NCBI RefSeq assembly: GCF_005280195.1
Contig: NZ_SZPR01000002.1
Location: forward strand, 83,994 to 147,993
DNA from: Streptomyces galbus
GTDB taxonomy: Bacteria; Actinomycetota; Actinomycetes; Streptomycetales; Streptomycetaceae
DNA length: 64,000 bases
Reading direction: 5' to 3'
This document shows, piece after piece, positions 27,387-36,644 of the stretch (the stretch's first letter is position 1; each line of letters starts with the position of its first letter). The position numbers and the translations under genes were made by a program. The notes under the pieces are model-generated. The model ran no database searches. It was given only the letters and a program-made list of their open reading frames with translations, and had not been told where the DNA came from.

Positions 27387-28529
27387 CTACCCCTGGCCGG
27401 CCGGTCGGCGCAGCAGGACCAGGTCGTCGCGGTGGACGACCTCGCGCTCGTAGGCGGGGCCCAGCTCCCGGGCCAGGTCGTGGGTGGAGCGGCCGATGAG
27501 CTGGGGGATCTCCTTGGCGTCGAAGTTGACGAGCCCCCGGGCGACCGCGCGTCCGGCGCCGTCGCGCAGCTCGACCGGGTCACCGGCGCTGAAGTCGCCG
27601 TCGACGGCGGCGATGCCCGCGGGGAGCAGCGACGTGCGCCGCTCGACGACCGCCCGGACCGCGCCGTCGTCGAGGGTGAGCGAGCCCTGCGGGGTGGAGG
27701 CGTGCTGGAGCCACAGCAGCCGGTCGGCGGAGCGCTTGCCGGTGGGGTGAAAGTAGGTGCCGGTGTCGCCGCCGGTCAGGGCCTCGGCGGCGTGGACGGC
27801 GCTGGTGAGCACCACGGGCACGCCGGCCGCCGCGGCGATCCCGGCGGCCTCGACCTTGGTGACCATGCCGCCGGTGCCGACGCCGGCCTTGCCCGCGCTG
27901 CCGATCTCGACGTGCGCGAGGTCCTCGGGGCCGCGCACCTCGGCGATCCGGGAGGTGCCCGGCTTGCTGGGGTCGCCGTCGTAGACGCCGTCGACGTCGG
28001 ACAGCAGGACGAGCAGGTCGGCGTGGACGAGGTGGGCGACGAGGGCGGCGAGGCGGTCGTTGTCGCCGAAGCGGATCTCGTCGGTGGCGACGGTGTCGTT
28101 CTCGTTGACGATCGGGAAGGCGCCCATCGCGAGCAGCTTGTCCAGCGTGCGGGAGGCGTTGCGGTGGTGGGCGCGACGGCTCATGTCGTCGCTGGTCAGC
28201 AGGACCTGGCCGACGCGGACGCCGTAGCGGGCGAAGGAGGCGGTGTAGCGGGCGACGAGCAGGCCCTGGCCGACGCTGGCGGCCGCCTGCTGGCGGGCGA
28301 GGTCCTTGGGGCGGCGGCGCAGCCCGAGCGGGGCGAGGCCGGCGGCGATGGCACCCGAGGAGACCAGGACGATCTCCTTCTCGCCGCCGCTGCGGACCTT
28401 GGCGAGGACGTCCACGAGCGCGTCGACCCGGTCGGCGTCGAGGCCGCCCGAGGCGGTGGTCAGCGAGGAGGAGCCGACCTTGACCACGATCCTGCGCGCC
28501 TGATGTACGGCCTGCCGTGCCCCTGCCAC
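27387..28529 (-). CDS. proB: Glutamate 5-kinase
   Basis: First step of proline synthesis, ATP-dependent phosphorylation of glutamate, with feedback inhibition by proline. About 380 residues: an amino-acid-kinase domain (RRIVVKVGSSSLTT, IVLVSSGAIAAGL, FPIVNENDTVATDEIRFGDND, GTGGMVTKVEAA) and a C-terminal PUA domain (from about residue 285, ending in LGPAYEREVVHRDDLVLL). The start is uncertain: GTG at 28529 (AGARQAVHQ) or GTG at 28538; the GAGGGG upstream suits neither well. The PUA domain is expected in this family. Confidence 0.95.
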   Translation of the reverse strand: MAGARQAVHQARRIVVKVGSSSLTTASGGLDADRVDALVDVLAKVRSGGEKEIVLVSSGAIAAGLAPLGLRRRPKDLARQQAAASVGQGLLVARYTASFARYGVRVGQVLLTSDDMSRRAHHRNASRTLDKLLAMGAFPIVNENDTVATDEIRFGDNDRLAALVAHLVHADLLVLLSDVDGVYDGDPSKPGTSRIAEVRGPEDLAHVEIGSAGKAGVGTGGMVTKVEAAGIAAAAGVPVVLTSAVHAAEALTGGDTGTYFHPTGKRSADRLLWLQHASTPQGSLTLDDGAVRAVVERRTSLLPAGIAAVDGDFSAGDPVELRDGAGRAVARGLVNFDAKEIPQLIGRSTHDLARELGPAYEREVVHRDDLVLLRRPAGQG

Positions 28530-28788
28530 TGTGCCCACTGTCCCCTCGTCCGGCCGCCGGACCGCCCGGCCGCCCGGCGCGCCCGGCGTGGGTGCGCCCG
28601 TCGGAAAATCTACGCGAAGGGGCCGTGCCACCGCGCCGCGGTCCACGCAGCGGACAGTGCCGGGCCGCTTGCGGTGCGTGACGGTTTGCTCACCGTTCGC
28701 GTACGGCAAAAAGGTTGTACTGGTTTCAGATAGAAATTAAAGGGAAGACAAACTACTTTTGAAGTTTGTGTCTCCTACTGTTCGCCCT
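28530..28788. promoter_or_regulatory. Divergent region proB / pyruvyl transferase with AT-rich leader
   Basis: Region between two divergent genes. From about 28705 to 28765 it is strikingly A/T-rich for this genome (GGTTTCAGATAGAAATTAAA), which suits a promoter or unstructured leader of the rightward gene. No clear -35/-10 pair could be assigned. Confidence 0.45.
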
Positions 28789-30180
28789 GTGAAGCGCCTG
28801 CTCCTGAGATCGGGGAAGAGCCCCTTCGACGTCGTCCCCGTCGAGGAAGCCATCCACCGCGACGTCATCGCCACCAACTCCGGCAATCTGATCTTCAGCG
28901 ACGCCGCGCACAAGATCCTCACCACGCCGGAGACCGAGGTCGTCTCCAACGGCATGCGGACCGACGTGTCCGCGGCCGGACGGATCAACGAGGAGTTCGA
29001 CGCCTTCGTCATCCCGCTGGCCAACGCGTTCCGGCCGTCGTTCGAGCCCTCCCTGCGGCGGCTGACACGGCTGATATCCAAGCTGCGCATCCCCGTCGTC
29101 ATCCTCGGGGTGGGCGCCCAGGCGGGCGTCACCTACGACCCGGCCCGGCTGAAGGACATGGAGCCCACCGTGCGCGCGTTCTGCGCGGCGGTGCTGGAGC
29201 GCAGCGCGTCGATCGGGGTGCGCGGCGAGTTCACCGAGCAGTACCTCACCGGCCTGGGCTTCAAGGACGTCGAGGTCATCGGCTGCCCCTCGATGTTCCT
29301 GCACGGCGACAGACTGCCGGTCGAGAAGAAGGCCCCGGCGCTGACCGCCGGCTCGCGGATCGCGGTCAACGGCTCGCACAGCGCCATGCGCAGCGGCCTG
29401 CACCGGATCGTCGAGCGCGCCCACGCGCGCTACCCGGACCTGACCTACATCGGCCAGAACATCCAGGACGCCCGGCAGCTGCACTGGCGCGACGTGAACT
29501 CCGCGGCCGGGCGCATCACCGAGATGCCGACCCACCCCGACCACCCGATGTACCGCGAGGGCAAGGCCCGGGTCTACATGGACCCGGCGACCTGGATCGA
29601 GGACCTGCGCGGGTTCGACTACTCGTTCGGCTCACGCATCCACGGCAACATCGCCGCGCTGCTCGCGGGCACGCCGGCGACGGTGCTGGCGTTCGACTCG
29701 CGCACGCTGGAGCTGTGCCGCTACTTCGAGATCCCGCACCAGCGGCTCGACCAGACGCCGCCCGACACCGACCCGGCCGAGCTGTACGAGAAGGCCGACT
29801 TCGGCCCGCTGACCGGCAACCACCGGGAGCGCTTCGACCGCTTCGTGGCGTTCCTGGACAAGAACGGCCTGCCGAACACCTTCAGCCACGGCGACGGCGG
29901 TGAGGCGTTCGACAAGAAGCTGCGGTCGCTGTCCTTCCCGCCCGGCGTGCGGCCCTGGAACGACACCGACCTCGCCTCGCTGAGCACCCGTTTCGGCTGG
30001 CTCCAGCAGCGCATCACCGAGCTGGACACGCACAACGCGCAGCTCAAGCGCGAGCTGGCGAAGAGCCGGGCGGGTGCGAAGGCCCTGGTGAACGCCGCCA
30101 AGCCGGTTCCGTCGGTCTACCGCCGCGCCCGCCGGGCGATGGGCGGCCGCCTGCGCCGCGCGCTCGGCTCGGACCAGTGA
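28789..30180 (+). CDS. Polysaccharide pyruvyl transferase family protein
   Basis: A 463-residue protein of the CsaB/WcaK type, which adds a pyruvate ketal from phosphoenolpyruvate to a sugar of a wall polymer. Seen: NSGNLIFSDAAHKIL near the start, VVILGVGAQAGV, SIGVRGEFTEQYLTGLGF, IGCPSMFL and the C-terminal YSFGSRIHGNIAALLAGTPA (RIHG typical). The last 60 residues are basic and helical. I chose GTG 28789 because MKRLLLRSGKSPFD is the family N-terminus; TTG 28759 and GTG 28768 are in frame. It is the only rightward gene of a glycopolymer locus that continues leftward from 31510 to 35554. Confidence 0.82.
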   Translation: MKRLLLRSGKSPFDVVPVEEAIHRDVIATNSGNLIFSDAAHKILTTPETEVVSNGMRTDVSAAGRINEEFDAFVIPLANAFRPSFEPSLRRLTRLISKLRIPVVILGVGAQAGVTYDPARLKDMEPTVRAFCAAVLERSASIGVRGEFTEQYLTGLGFKDVEVIGCPSMFLHGDRLPVEKKAPALTAGSRIAVNGSHSAMRSGLHRIVERAHARYPDLTYIGQNIQDARQLHWRDVNSAAGRITEMPTHPDHPMYREGKARVYMDPATWIEDLRGFDYSFGSRIHGNIAALLAGTPATVLAFDSRTLELCRYFEIPHQRLDQTPPDTDPAELYEKADFGPLTGNHRERFDRFVAFLDKNGLPNTFSHGDGGEAFDKKLRSLSFPPGVRPWNDTDLASLSTRFGWLQQRITELDTHNAQLKRELAKSRAGAKALVNAAKPVPSVYRRARRAMGGRLRRALGSDQ

Positions 30181-30212
30181 GCCGGTGAGCCGGTGAGCCG
30201 GTGAGCCGGTGG
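30181..30212. repeat. 8-bp tandem repeat, four units
   Basis: GCCGGTGA is repeated three times with a fourth unit GCCGGTGG, immediately after the stop of the pyruvyl transferase gene. It could vary by slippage. Confidence 0.85.
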
Positions 30213-30289
30213 GGCACTGACCCGCAGGCAGCGGCCGGCGTCGTCGCGGTCGGTCCTGGCGGCCCGCCGTCGCGGTCCGCGGCCGCGGC

Positions 30290-31510
30290 TCAGGCCGCGG
30301 CCGCCCCGCGCGGGGTCGTCCGGCGCGGCGACAGCAGGCGGCGCAGCTTGCGGGCCGCGCGGCGGGTGAACGACGTCGTCGGGCCCTGGCGCCAGCCGGG
30401 GTGCCCCTTGGCCTCGCGGGGCTCGGCGAGGTAGATCCGGTCGGGCACGCCCGCCGCCCGGGAGCGGAAGTGGGGGTAGGCCAGGTAGAGCCGGGTGCCG
30501 CGCTTCTCCAGCACCGGCTCCGGCTCCTTCTTGGCCCGGAGGAACTCCAGGACCTCGTCGAGCAGGTCGGGCCGCCCCGCGGCGACCAGGTGCAGCCGCA
30601 GCCGCTGCTCGACCTTCAGGCGGTGGGCCACGCCCTCGTTCCAGTGGGCGTCCAGCATCGGCTTGGCCAGCTCCAGCTTGTGCCGGCGGACCTCCTCGGT
30701 GTCCCGCAGGAACACCGGGCCGAACTGGGGCAGCAGGGTCACCAGGAAGGGCCGGACCATGAGCACGTCCCGCTTGGCGCCGGGCGGGACCAGCCGCTCG
30801 ATCAGGGCCATCAGGGCGCGCGCGGAGTCGAAGCGCTTGAGGTAGCCGCCGGTCTTGGTGACGTGCTTGCCGTCGGTGCGGCCCACCAGGTAGTAGCAGG
30901 TGTAGTCGGCGATCACGGAGACGCCGTCGGCGCGCAGGTACGCCTCCATGGTGAACACCGCGTCCTCGCCGGTCCACAGCGACTCGTCGAACCGCATGGA
31001 GTACCGCTCCAGCATCGCCCGGCGGAACAGCTTCTGCGCACTGAGCGTGAACTTGATGTTGGAGGAGTAGACGTCCGTGCGGTCGAGGGTCTTGCCCCAC
31101 ATCGAGCCGGGCGGCTTGCGGTTGATGCCCTCGACCCGGCCCAGCACGACGTCCGTGCCGTTGCGGTCGGCCATCGCGACCATGCGCTCCAGGGCCTCGG
31201 GCCCGAGCCGGTCGTCGGCGTCCAGGAAGAACACGTAGCGCCCGGTGGCCTTGGACAGGCCGACGTTGCGCGGGCCGCTGGGACCGCCGGAGTTGTCCTG
31301 GCGGATGACGGTGACCGGCATGGGGACGCGCGCGGCGAACTCCTCCAGGTACGCGCCGGTGCCGTCGGTGGAGCCGTCGTCGACCGCGATGACCTCGATG
31401 CGCTCGGGGGCGAGCGTCTGCGCCTCGACCGACGCGAGGCACTCGACGAGGTACGGCATCGCCTCGTACGCCCCGATCACCACGGTGACGTCCGGCTGAG
31501 CGACGGTCAC
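30290..31510 (-). CDS. GT2-family glycosyltransferase
   Basis: A 406-residue GT-A enzyme. Seen: DVTVVIGAYEAMPYLVECL, EVIAVDDGSTDGTG (nucleotide site), NSGGPSGPRNVGLSKATGRY and the DXD-type FFLDADDRLGPEALERM near residue 100. The C-terminal 200 residues, including ADYTCYYLVGR, are shared with the larger GT2 protein at 47677-49329, so the two are paralogues that may act on related wall polymers. The GTG start is at 31510. A GC-rich inverted repeat spans the stop codon (GGCGGCCGCGGCC, stop TGA, GCCGCGGCCGC), which may end the message. Confidence 0.85.
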   Translation of the reverse strand: MTVAQPDVTVVIGAYEAMPYLVECLASVEAQTLAPERIEVIAVDDGSTDGTGAYLEEFAARVPMPVTVIRQDNSGGPSGPRNVGLSKATGRYVFFLDADDRLGPEALERMVAMADRNGTDVVLGRVEGINRKPPGSMWGKTLDRTDVYSSNIKFTLSAQKLFRRAMLERYSMRFDESLWTGEDAVFTMEAYLRADGVSVIADYTCYYLVGRTDGKHVTKTGGYLKRFDSARALMALIERLVPPGAKRDVLMVRPFLVTLLPQFGPVFLRDTEEVRRHKLELAKPMLDAHWNEGVAHRLKVEQRLRLHLVAAGRPDLLDEVLEFLRAKKEPEPVLEKRGTRLYLAYPHFRSRAAGVPDRIYLAEPREAKGHPGWRQGPTTSFTRRAARKLRRLLSPRRTTPRGAAAA

Positions 31511-31688
31511 GAGACCCCCTGGTCCTGGTAAGTGCGCCTCATACTTCTATGGCTACCTGATAGACGGGAAATCGTGACGGCGCGTTCACCCACTCAATGT
31601 GACCCGGGGCACGCCAAGAGCACCCGAAGGACAGGCCAAGACCCTCCCAAATCGGGCGGCAGCACGCCGCCGGACCGCCCGGAAGCAC

Positions 31689-31721
31689 CGCAGGGCCCGG
31701 CCTGGGAGGCCGGGCCCTGCG
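31689..31721 (-). terminator. Terminator after the polyol-phosphate transferase gene
   Basis: A perfect 14-bp stem (CGCAGGGCCCGGCC / GGCCGGGCCCTGCG, 5-nt loop) about 35 bp after the stop at 31756 on the minus strand. No T tract. Confidence 0.7.
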
Positions 31722-31755
31722 ATGAGGCCGAACGGGTGACACCGCGGCCGGCGCC

Positions 31756-33828
31756 TCAGCCGGCCGGAGTCTCCTTGGTGCTCGTCAGGCCCTGGTCGTC
31801 GACTGTCGTGGCGATCCGCGCCGTCTGGCCGGCGTTGCGCGCCTCCGCCTTGAGGGCGAGGGCGGCGACCGCGGCGTTGAACCGCTCGATGGACGTCGGC
31901 TCGTCCGGTCCGAGCAGGTACTCCTTGAGCGCCTTGCGGTCCCCGGCCAGTGGATCGGCGGCCGGGTCGCGCACCGCGGCCAGCAGGGCGTCCAGACCCG
32001 TGGCGCCGTTGTCGAGGATGACCGCGGCGCGCACGGCCGTGTTCTGCCGCATGAACTCCTGCGCGCCGAGGCCCGCCGAGTCGGTCACCGCGTACGGCTT
32101 GCCGCTGGCGATGTAGTCGGAGACCACGCTGGAGATGTCGGAGACCATCGCCTCGGAGACGTTGAAGCAGTCGTACAGGCGCGGCTCGGAACCCGTGATC
32201 ACGCGGTGCTCCCACTCCGGGAAGGAACGCCAGTAGGCGTCGTTCCACTCGGCGCGCAGCCGGGCGACCTCCTCGTGCCGGCGGAAGTCGACGAGCCCGT
32301 CACGGGCGGTCTGGGCCTCGTCGCCGCCGCCCTCGCGGGTGCGGGCCAGCTCGGCCAGGCGCTGCTCGATCCGGGCCAGCTCCGCCTTGGCGGCGGCCTG
32401 GGCGGCGGTGTCGGGGGTGAAGCGGGGGTCCATGGCGCGCTCGGCGGCGGCCTTCTTCACCAGCGCCTCGACCCGGCGGTGGGCGGCGCCGGCGCGGGCG
32501 CTGCGGGTGCCGGTGAAGGGGTGCGGCTTGTACAGGACGCGCACCGGCGGGTCGGCGGCGACCAGGCGCTCGACGATGTTCACGCCGGCCAGGATCAGCG
32601 AGGTGTTGCCGGGGTTGTCGTCCCAGCCCTCCCAGGTCGGGGCGTAGAGCACCGTCGGCACGCGGCCCGCCGGGACCTCGCGGCGCGGCTGGATGGGCGC
32701 GAGCTGCGGGCGGCCCACCTCGACGATGTCACCGTCGAGGATGCCGACGTCCGCGATGGCGTAGCGGTCGCGGCCGGCCCGGCCCGCGGTCCACACCTCG
32801 TCGTAGACCTTGCTGAACGGGTTGACGCTGGCGAGCTTGTCGCTGTCGCCGTGGCCGATGAAGACGTGCTTCATGGTGGGCACGCGCAGCAGGTGGATGT
32901 TCTTGCCGACGTTCGCCGCGTAGAGGGCGACCCGCACCGTGGACAGGTCCAGGTTCATCAGGTGCACTCCCCCGGGCACGCTGATGACGGGGACCGTGGT
33001 CGGGGTGAGCTTCTCCAGGATGACGTGCTCGCGCAGCAGGACGAGCGGGCGCGAGTCGAGCTGCTCCATGGTTTCCAGCCACATGTTGACCTGGTACGCC
33101 GAGTCGGCGGAGCCGGAGAAGTACAGCACCGTCTCGGGGCGGTACTCGCGCAGCCAGGCGCTGACGGCGGAGAGCACCTTGTCGGCCCGGGGCGGGAGAC
33201 GCTTGGCGCGCAGGTACGGCACCAGCGCGAGGACGTAGAGCAGGCCCAGGCCGAGGGTGACGCCGATGCCGGCGTAGGCGACGGCGGCGGGGCCGCCCCC
33301 CGCCCAGACGAGCAGGCCCACGACGGCCGGCAGGTCCAGGTGCAGCACCTTCTCGCCGGCGTTGCGCAGCAGCAGCCGCGGCGGGGCGTCGGGGATGCGG
33401 ATGCGGGAGACCAGGTCGACGTTGCGGGTCTGGACGGGCATCGAACGGCGCTTGCCGATCAGGGTCACCAGGGCGCCGTGCGGGGCCTGGAGGCCGAAGA
33501 AGACCGTGAAACAGGCGATGGCCGCGTAGAACGCCGGGGCCTCGGAGAGGTCCAGGCGGGCCAGGAGCAGCAACAGCAGCAGCTCGCGGACGAGGAATCT
33601 GATCGACAGACCCGCACGCACCTTGGTGAGCAGCTGGACGAGGTAGCTGCGCCTGCGGTGGAGGTAGAGGTCCGCGAGGTACGTCACGGCGGCCACGGCC
33701 GCGAAGGCGGGGACGCTCGGGAGGAGCGCGGTCAGCATGAGGCAGGGGTAGCCCAGCATCATGAGGGCCGCCGCGGCCAGCTCAGCAGCGCTGCCCACAC
33801 GGGCGACGCGGATGGCTTTGGTTATCAC
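31756..33828 (-). CDS. TagF/TarL-like CDP-glycerol (polyol-phosphate) transferase with membrane domain
   Basis: A 690-residue protein. The first 210 residues contain several transmembrane helices (AAALMMLGYPCLMLTALLPS, VVGLLVWAGGG, GLGLLYVLALVPYL). The rest is a CDP-glycerol glycerophosphotransferase domain: VGKNIHLLRVPTMKHVFIGHG, VLYAPTWEGWDD, VLYKPHPFTG and MVSDISSVVSDYIASGKPYAV, where the KPHP and DISS motifs bind CDP-polyol. Such enzymes build or prime teichoic acid chains. An insert with helical, charged sequence follows KPHP (about 470-530). The start is GTG 33828. Its substrate is probably made by the CDP-polyol synthase 226 bp upstream. Confidence 0.85.
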   Translation of the reverse strand: MITKAIRVARVGSAAELAAAALMMLGYPCLMLTALLPSVPAFAAVAAVTYLADLYLHRRRSYLVQLLTKVRAGLSIRFLVRELLLLLLLARLDLSEAPAFYAAIACFTVFFGLQAPHGALVTLIGKRRSMPVQTRNVDLVSRIRIPDAPPRLLLRNAGEKVLHLDLPAVVGLLVWAGGGPAAVAYAGIGVTLGLGLLYVLALVPYLRAKRLPPRADKVLSAVSAWLREYRPETVLYFSGSADSAYQVNMWLETMEQLDSRPLVLLREHVILEKLTPTTVPVISVPGGVHLMNLDLSTVRVALYAANVGKNIHLLRVPTMKHVFIGHGDSDKLASVNPFSKVYDEVWTAGRAGRDRYAIADVGILDGDIVEVGRPQLAPIQPRREVPAGRVPTVLYAPTWEGWDDNPGNTSLILAGVNIVERLVAADPPVRVLYKPHPFTGTRSARAGAAHRRVEALVKKAAAERAMDPRFTPDTAAQAAAKAELARIEQRLAELARTREGGGDEAQTARDGLVDFRRHEEVARLRAEWNDAYWRSFPEWEHRVITGSEPRLYDCFNVSEAMVSDISSVVSDYIASGKPYAVTDSAGLGAQEFMRQNTAVRAAVILDNGATGLDALLAAVRDPAADPLAGDRKALKEYLLGPDEPTSIERFNAAVAALALKAEARNAGQTARIATTVDDQGLTSTKETPAG

Positions 33829-34054
33829 GGGTGAACCTGCTCTGGGAGGGGGAGGCCGGTCAGCCGGGTCGGGGGCGGTGTTCGGTTCTTCGGTCCTTCG
33901 ATTCAGCCGATCGGGGCCGTACGGGCCGAAACGGAATGGACCCTGTGTATCGGCTGAGAGAGTTCGGGGCGATTTCTACGGATTCAGGCCCCTGCGTGCT
34001 CCGGTAAACGGGGAGCCACAGAGGCCTGAAATTCGTATGGCTATTTCTGGCTGA

Positions 34055-35554
34055 TTATGCCACGCCGTCGTGGCGGTCCAGCACACCGGCCAGCGCCTGC
34101 TCGAACCCGGACGCCTGGCCGGCACTGGCCGTGGGGTCCTGCTGGCGGACGTCGATGACGTGCCCGGTGAGCTCGGAGAGCAGCACGTCGAGCGAGGTGC
34201 GGGCGACGGCCTCGGAGGACAGCAGGGAGCCCGCGGGCTCCTGGCCGAACGCCTTGGTCCGCATGGGGGTGGCCGTGCGCTCGGGGTTGATGCAGTTCAC
34301 CCGGACACCGTCGCCGGCCCACTCGTCGGACAGGGCCTGGGTGAGGTTCACCATGGCGGCCTTGGTGGAGGAGTACAGGCTGTACTCGGCGCGGCCGCGG
34401 GTGTAGCTGCTGGAGGTGTACAGCAGGAGCTGGCCCTTGGTCTCGGCGAGGTACTTGTAGGCCGAACGGGCGATCTGCACCGGGGCCAGGTAGTTCACCT
34501 TCAGCGCTTCCTCGATGGTCGCGTTGTCGGTCTCGGCCAGCTTGCCGATGCGCAGTACGCCCGCGGTGTTGACGACGTAGTCGATGCGCCCGGTCTCGGC
34601 GTACGCCTTGGACAGGGCGTCGTCGACCTCCTCCGGGTTCTCCACGTGGGTGCCGGTGGTGGAGCGGCCGAGCGCGTACACCGTGGCGCCGTAGCCGCGG
34701 GCGAGTTCGGCGATGTCCTTGCCGATGCCGTACGAGCCGCCGAAGACGACGAGGGTCCGGCCGGTGAGCAGTTGGCGGTAGTCCTCCTCGCCGTTCTGCT
34801 CGGGGGCGGCGGTCGAGGCGAGCTGGAAGAGCTTGTCGGCGATGAAGACGTCGACGGGCTGGGTGACCTTCATGTTGTACTCGTCGCCCGCGACGACGTG
34901 GATCGGCACGTGCGGCAGGTAGCGCAGGACGACCGTGCAGTCGTCGGTGGCCTGGAAGTTGGGGTCGCCGGCCGCGACCTCGTAGGCCCGGCGGATGGTG
35001 GAGAGCTTGAACGCCTGCGGGGTCTGTCCGCGGCGCAGCCGAGAGCGGTCGGGGATGTCGGTGATGAACTCCCCGTCCTCGCCGTGGGTGCGCGTGACGA
35101 TGATGGTGTCCGCGGAGGGGATGGCGACGTCGACGGCCTGGTAGCGCTCCAGCGCGGCGACGCAGTCGTCGATGACGCGCCGCGACAGCAGGGGGCGCAC
35201 GGCGTCGTGGAACAGGACGTTGGCGTCCTCGCCCTCGGCCAGCCCCTCGCCCAGGACGGAGATGGCGCGCTCGGTGGTCTCGTTGCGCGTGGCGCCGCCC
35301 TCGATGATCCGGGAGACCTTGCGGAACCCGGCCTTGGCGACGATCTTCTCCACGTCCGGGACGTAACCCGGCGCCATGAGCACGATGACGTCGTCGATGG
35401 AGTCGGCGTGCTCGAAGGTGGTCAGGGTGTGCTCGATGACTGCCTTGCCGGCGATCTTCAGCAGCTGCTTGGGGATCTGCAGACCCACGCGCTGACCGGT
35501 ACCGCCGGCCAGGATCACTGCGGTCGTACGGGGCTTGGCTATGTGCTGGGACAC
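34055..35554 (-). CDS. Bifunctional cytidylyltransferase / SDR reductase (CDP-ribitol synthase-like)
   Basis: A 499-residue fusion. Residues 1-235 are an IspD/TarI-type cytidylyltransferase (AVILAGGTGQRVGLQIPKQL, FHDAVRPLLSRRVIDDC, GQTPQAFKLS). Residues 255-499 are a short-chain dehydrogenase (VVFGGSYGIGKDIAELARGYG, NTAGVLRIGKL, and YSLYSSTKAAMVNLT with the Tyr-x-x-x-Lys pair). The same order is found in Haemophilus Bcs1/Acs1, which reduces ribulose 5-phosphate and makes CDP-ribitol, so a CDP-ribitol or related product is likely. The start is GTG 35554. It feeds the TagF/TarL-like protein encoded next. Confidence 0.86.
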   Translation of the reverse strand: MSQHIAKPRTTAVILAGGTGQRVGLQIPKQLLKIAGKAVIEHTLTTFEHADSIDDVIVLMAPGYVPDVEKIVAKAGFRKVSRIIEGGATRNETTERAISVLGEGLAEGEDANVLFHDAVRPLLSRRVIDDCVAALERYQAVDVAIPSADTIIVTRTHGEDGEFITDIPDRSRLRRGQTPQAFKLSTIRRAYEVAAGDPNFQATDDCTVVLRYLPHVPIHVVAGDEYNMKVTQPVDVFIADKLFQLASTAAPEQNGEEDYRQLLTGRTLVVFGGSYGIGKDIAELARGYGATVYALGRSTTGTHVENPEEVDDALSKAYAETGRIDYVVNTAGVLRIGKLAETDNATIEEALKVNYLAPVQIARSAYKYLAETKGQLLLYTSSSYTRGRAEYSLYSSTKAAMVNLTQALSDEWAGDGVRVNCINPERTATPMRTKAFGQEPAGSLLSSEAVARTSLDVLLSELTGHVIDVRQQDPTASAGQASGFEQALAGVLDRHDGVA

Positions 35555-36114
35555 AGGGTGACCTACCTTGGGGCGACAGGGAACGGGGAAAGGTTCCCAC
35601 TTGCGGTTACCGCGATGCAAGGCGAGCGTCCCTCCCTGCATATGCAGGCGCTACCTGCCATTCACCTTGCGTGCCGGTGCCGGCGAGTATGCGGAGTCGT
35701 TCTGTGGGCACTGTCTGGAAATCCTGTGAGGTGCTCCACAGGAGTGTTTTACAGCCCGAGCGTCACGAGCTTAACGCCGACCGGACCGTCGGCACGCCCG
35801 GAGGCTCCTCCCCCTCGTCTGCCCGGCGCCGCGGCCGGCACACCCGCCGCGGCGGACCACACCGGCGCCCCGGGGGCCGCGACTCCTCCGGGACCCGGAG
35901 CGCGGGGGAGATCTTCACGTTTGGGGAATTGCGGCAGGAATGCGATTCGGCGGGAAGGTCATTGCCGCCCGTCCCCGTCGGAACGAACTGCGATGCCTCC
36001 CCGGGCATGAGCCGCAAAAGGCCTACGGGCGATCCGCCACTCCCCTAAGATCACCGTCGTTTGGACCATGCACCTGACATTCGCCCACTTCGGTGGAAGA
36101 GAGACGGGACTTTC
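35555..36114. other. 560-bp divergent intergenic region
   Basis: Lies between the CDP-polyol synthase (leftward) and a small secreted protein gene (rightward). I see no convincing gene in it; possible frames lack family resemblance or ribosome-binding sites. It carries the palindrome at 35635-35648 and probably two promoters. Confidence 0.5.
35635..35648. promoter_or_regulatory. Perfect 14-bp palindrome upstream of the CDP-polyol synthase gene
   Basis: CCTGCATATGCAGG is fully symmetric and lies 81-94 bp upstream of the GTG start at 35554, a suitable place for an operator. Confidence 0.4.
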
Positions 36115-36570
36115 ATGCGTCGCATCATCAGGGCAGTCGGTCTGGCCGCCGCAGTGGCGGGCACCCTCCTGCTCGGCGCCGGGCCCTCGGTCGCACAGCC
36201 CCTCTGGCAGGCGTGGGTCACGCCGAGCGACTACTCGTGCGGGAAGACCATCCACCACGACAAGTCGAACTACGTCTTCTTCCAGACGTGCATCATCCAC
36301 GGCTCCGGTCACTACATCCAGCCCGTGCTCGTGGTGTCGAACACGTCCGACAAGACGGTCGGGATCTTCGGCGAGACCTACGCCAACTGGGAGTCCGACG
36401 GCGGCATGAGCTTCTGCCACGACGACCACATCCCCCCCAACGGCCGCAAGGCGTGCTACGGCGAGACGTCGTCCGGCCGCACCGGGGTGAACACCGCCTA
36501 CAGCATCTTCTACATGAACGGCGTCGACATCGGCACCTACAGCCCCACCGCGAGCTACACCCTCTTGTGA
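36115..36570 (+). CDS. Small secreted Cys-containing protein (family A, copy 1)
   Basis: A 151-residue protein with a Sec signal peptide (basic MRRIIR, hydrophobic AVGLAAAVAGTLLLGAG, cleavage near SVAQP). The mature part has four Cys in YSCGKTIHH, FQTCIIHG, SFCHDDH and KACYGETS, likely two disulfides. It is clearly related to the protein at 42127-42609: both show xWQ near the mature start, SC..T..H, FQ-C, Q.VLVV.N.S and a CfG.T motif. The start is ATG 36115. It converges on obgE and ends at a strong hairpin. Function is unknown; extracellular stability through disulfides is inferred. Confidence 0.75.
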   Translation: MRRIIRAVGLAAAVAGTLLLGAGPSVAQPLWQAWVTPSDYSCGKTIHHDKSNYVFFQTCIIHGSGHYIQPVLVVSNTSDKTVGIFGETYANWESDGGMSFCHDDHIPPNGRKACYGETSSGRTGVNTAYSIFYMNGVDIGTYSPTASYTLL

Positions 36571-36600
36571 CGCCGGCGCACCACGGTGCGCCAACAGCCC

Positions 36601-36631
36601 GGGGCCGCCCGCCGTACCGGCGGGCGGCCCC
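36601..36631. terminator. Bidirectional terminator between convergent genes
   Basis: A perfect 14-bp stem (GGGGCCGCCCGCCG / CGGCGGGCGGCCCC, 3-nt loop) lies between the secreted protein stop and the obgE stop and can serve both. Confidence 0.8.
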
Positions 36632-36644
36632 GGACGTGTGGCGG

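Noticed and set aside
35763..36017. 84-codon minus-strand frame in the 560-bp intergenic region
   Set aside because: No ribosome-binding site, Arg/Pro/Gly-rich composition and no recognisable fold; probably chance.
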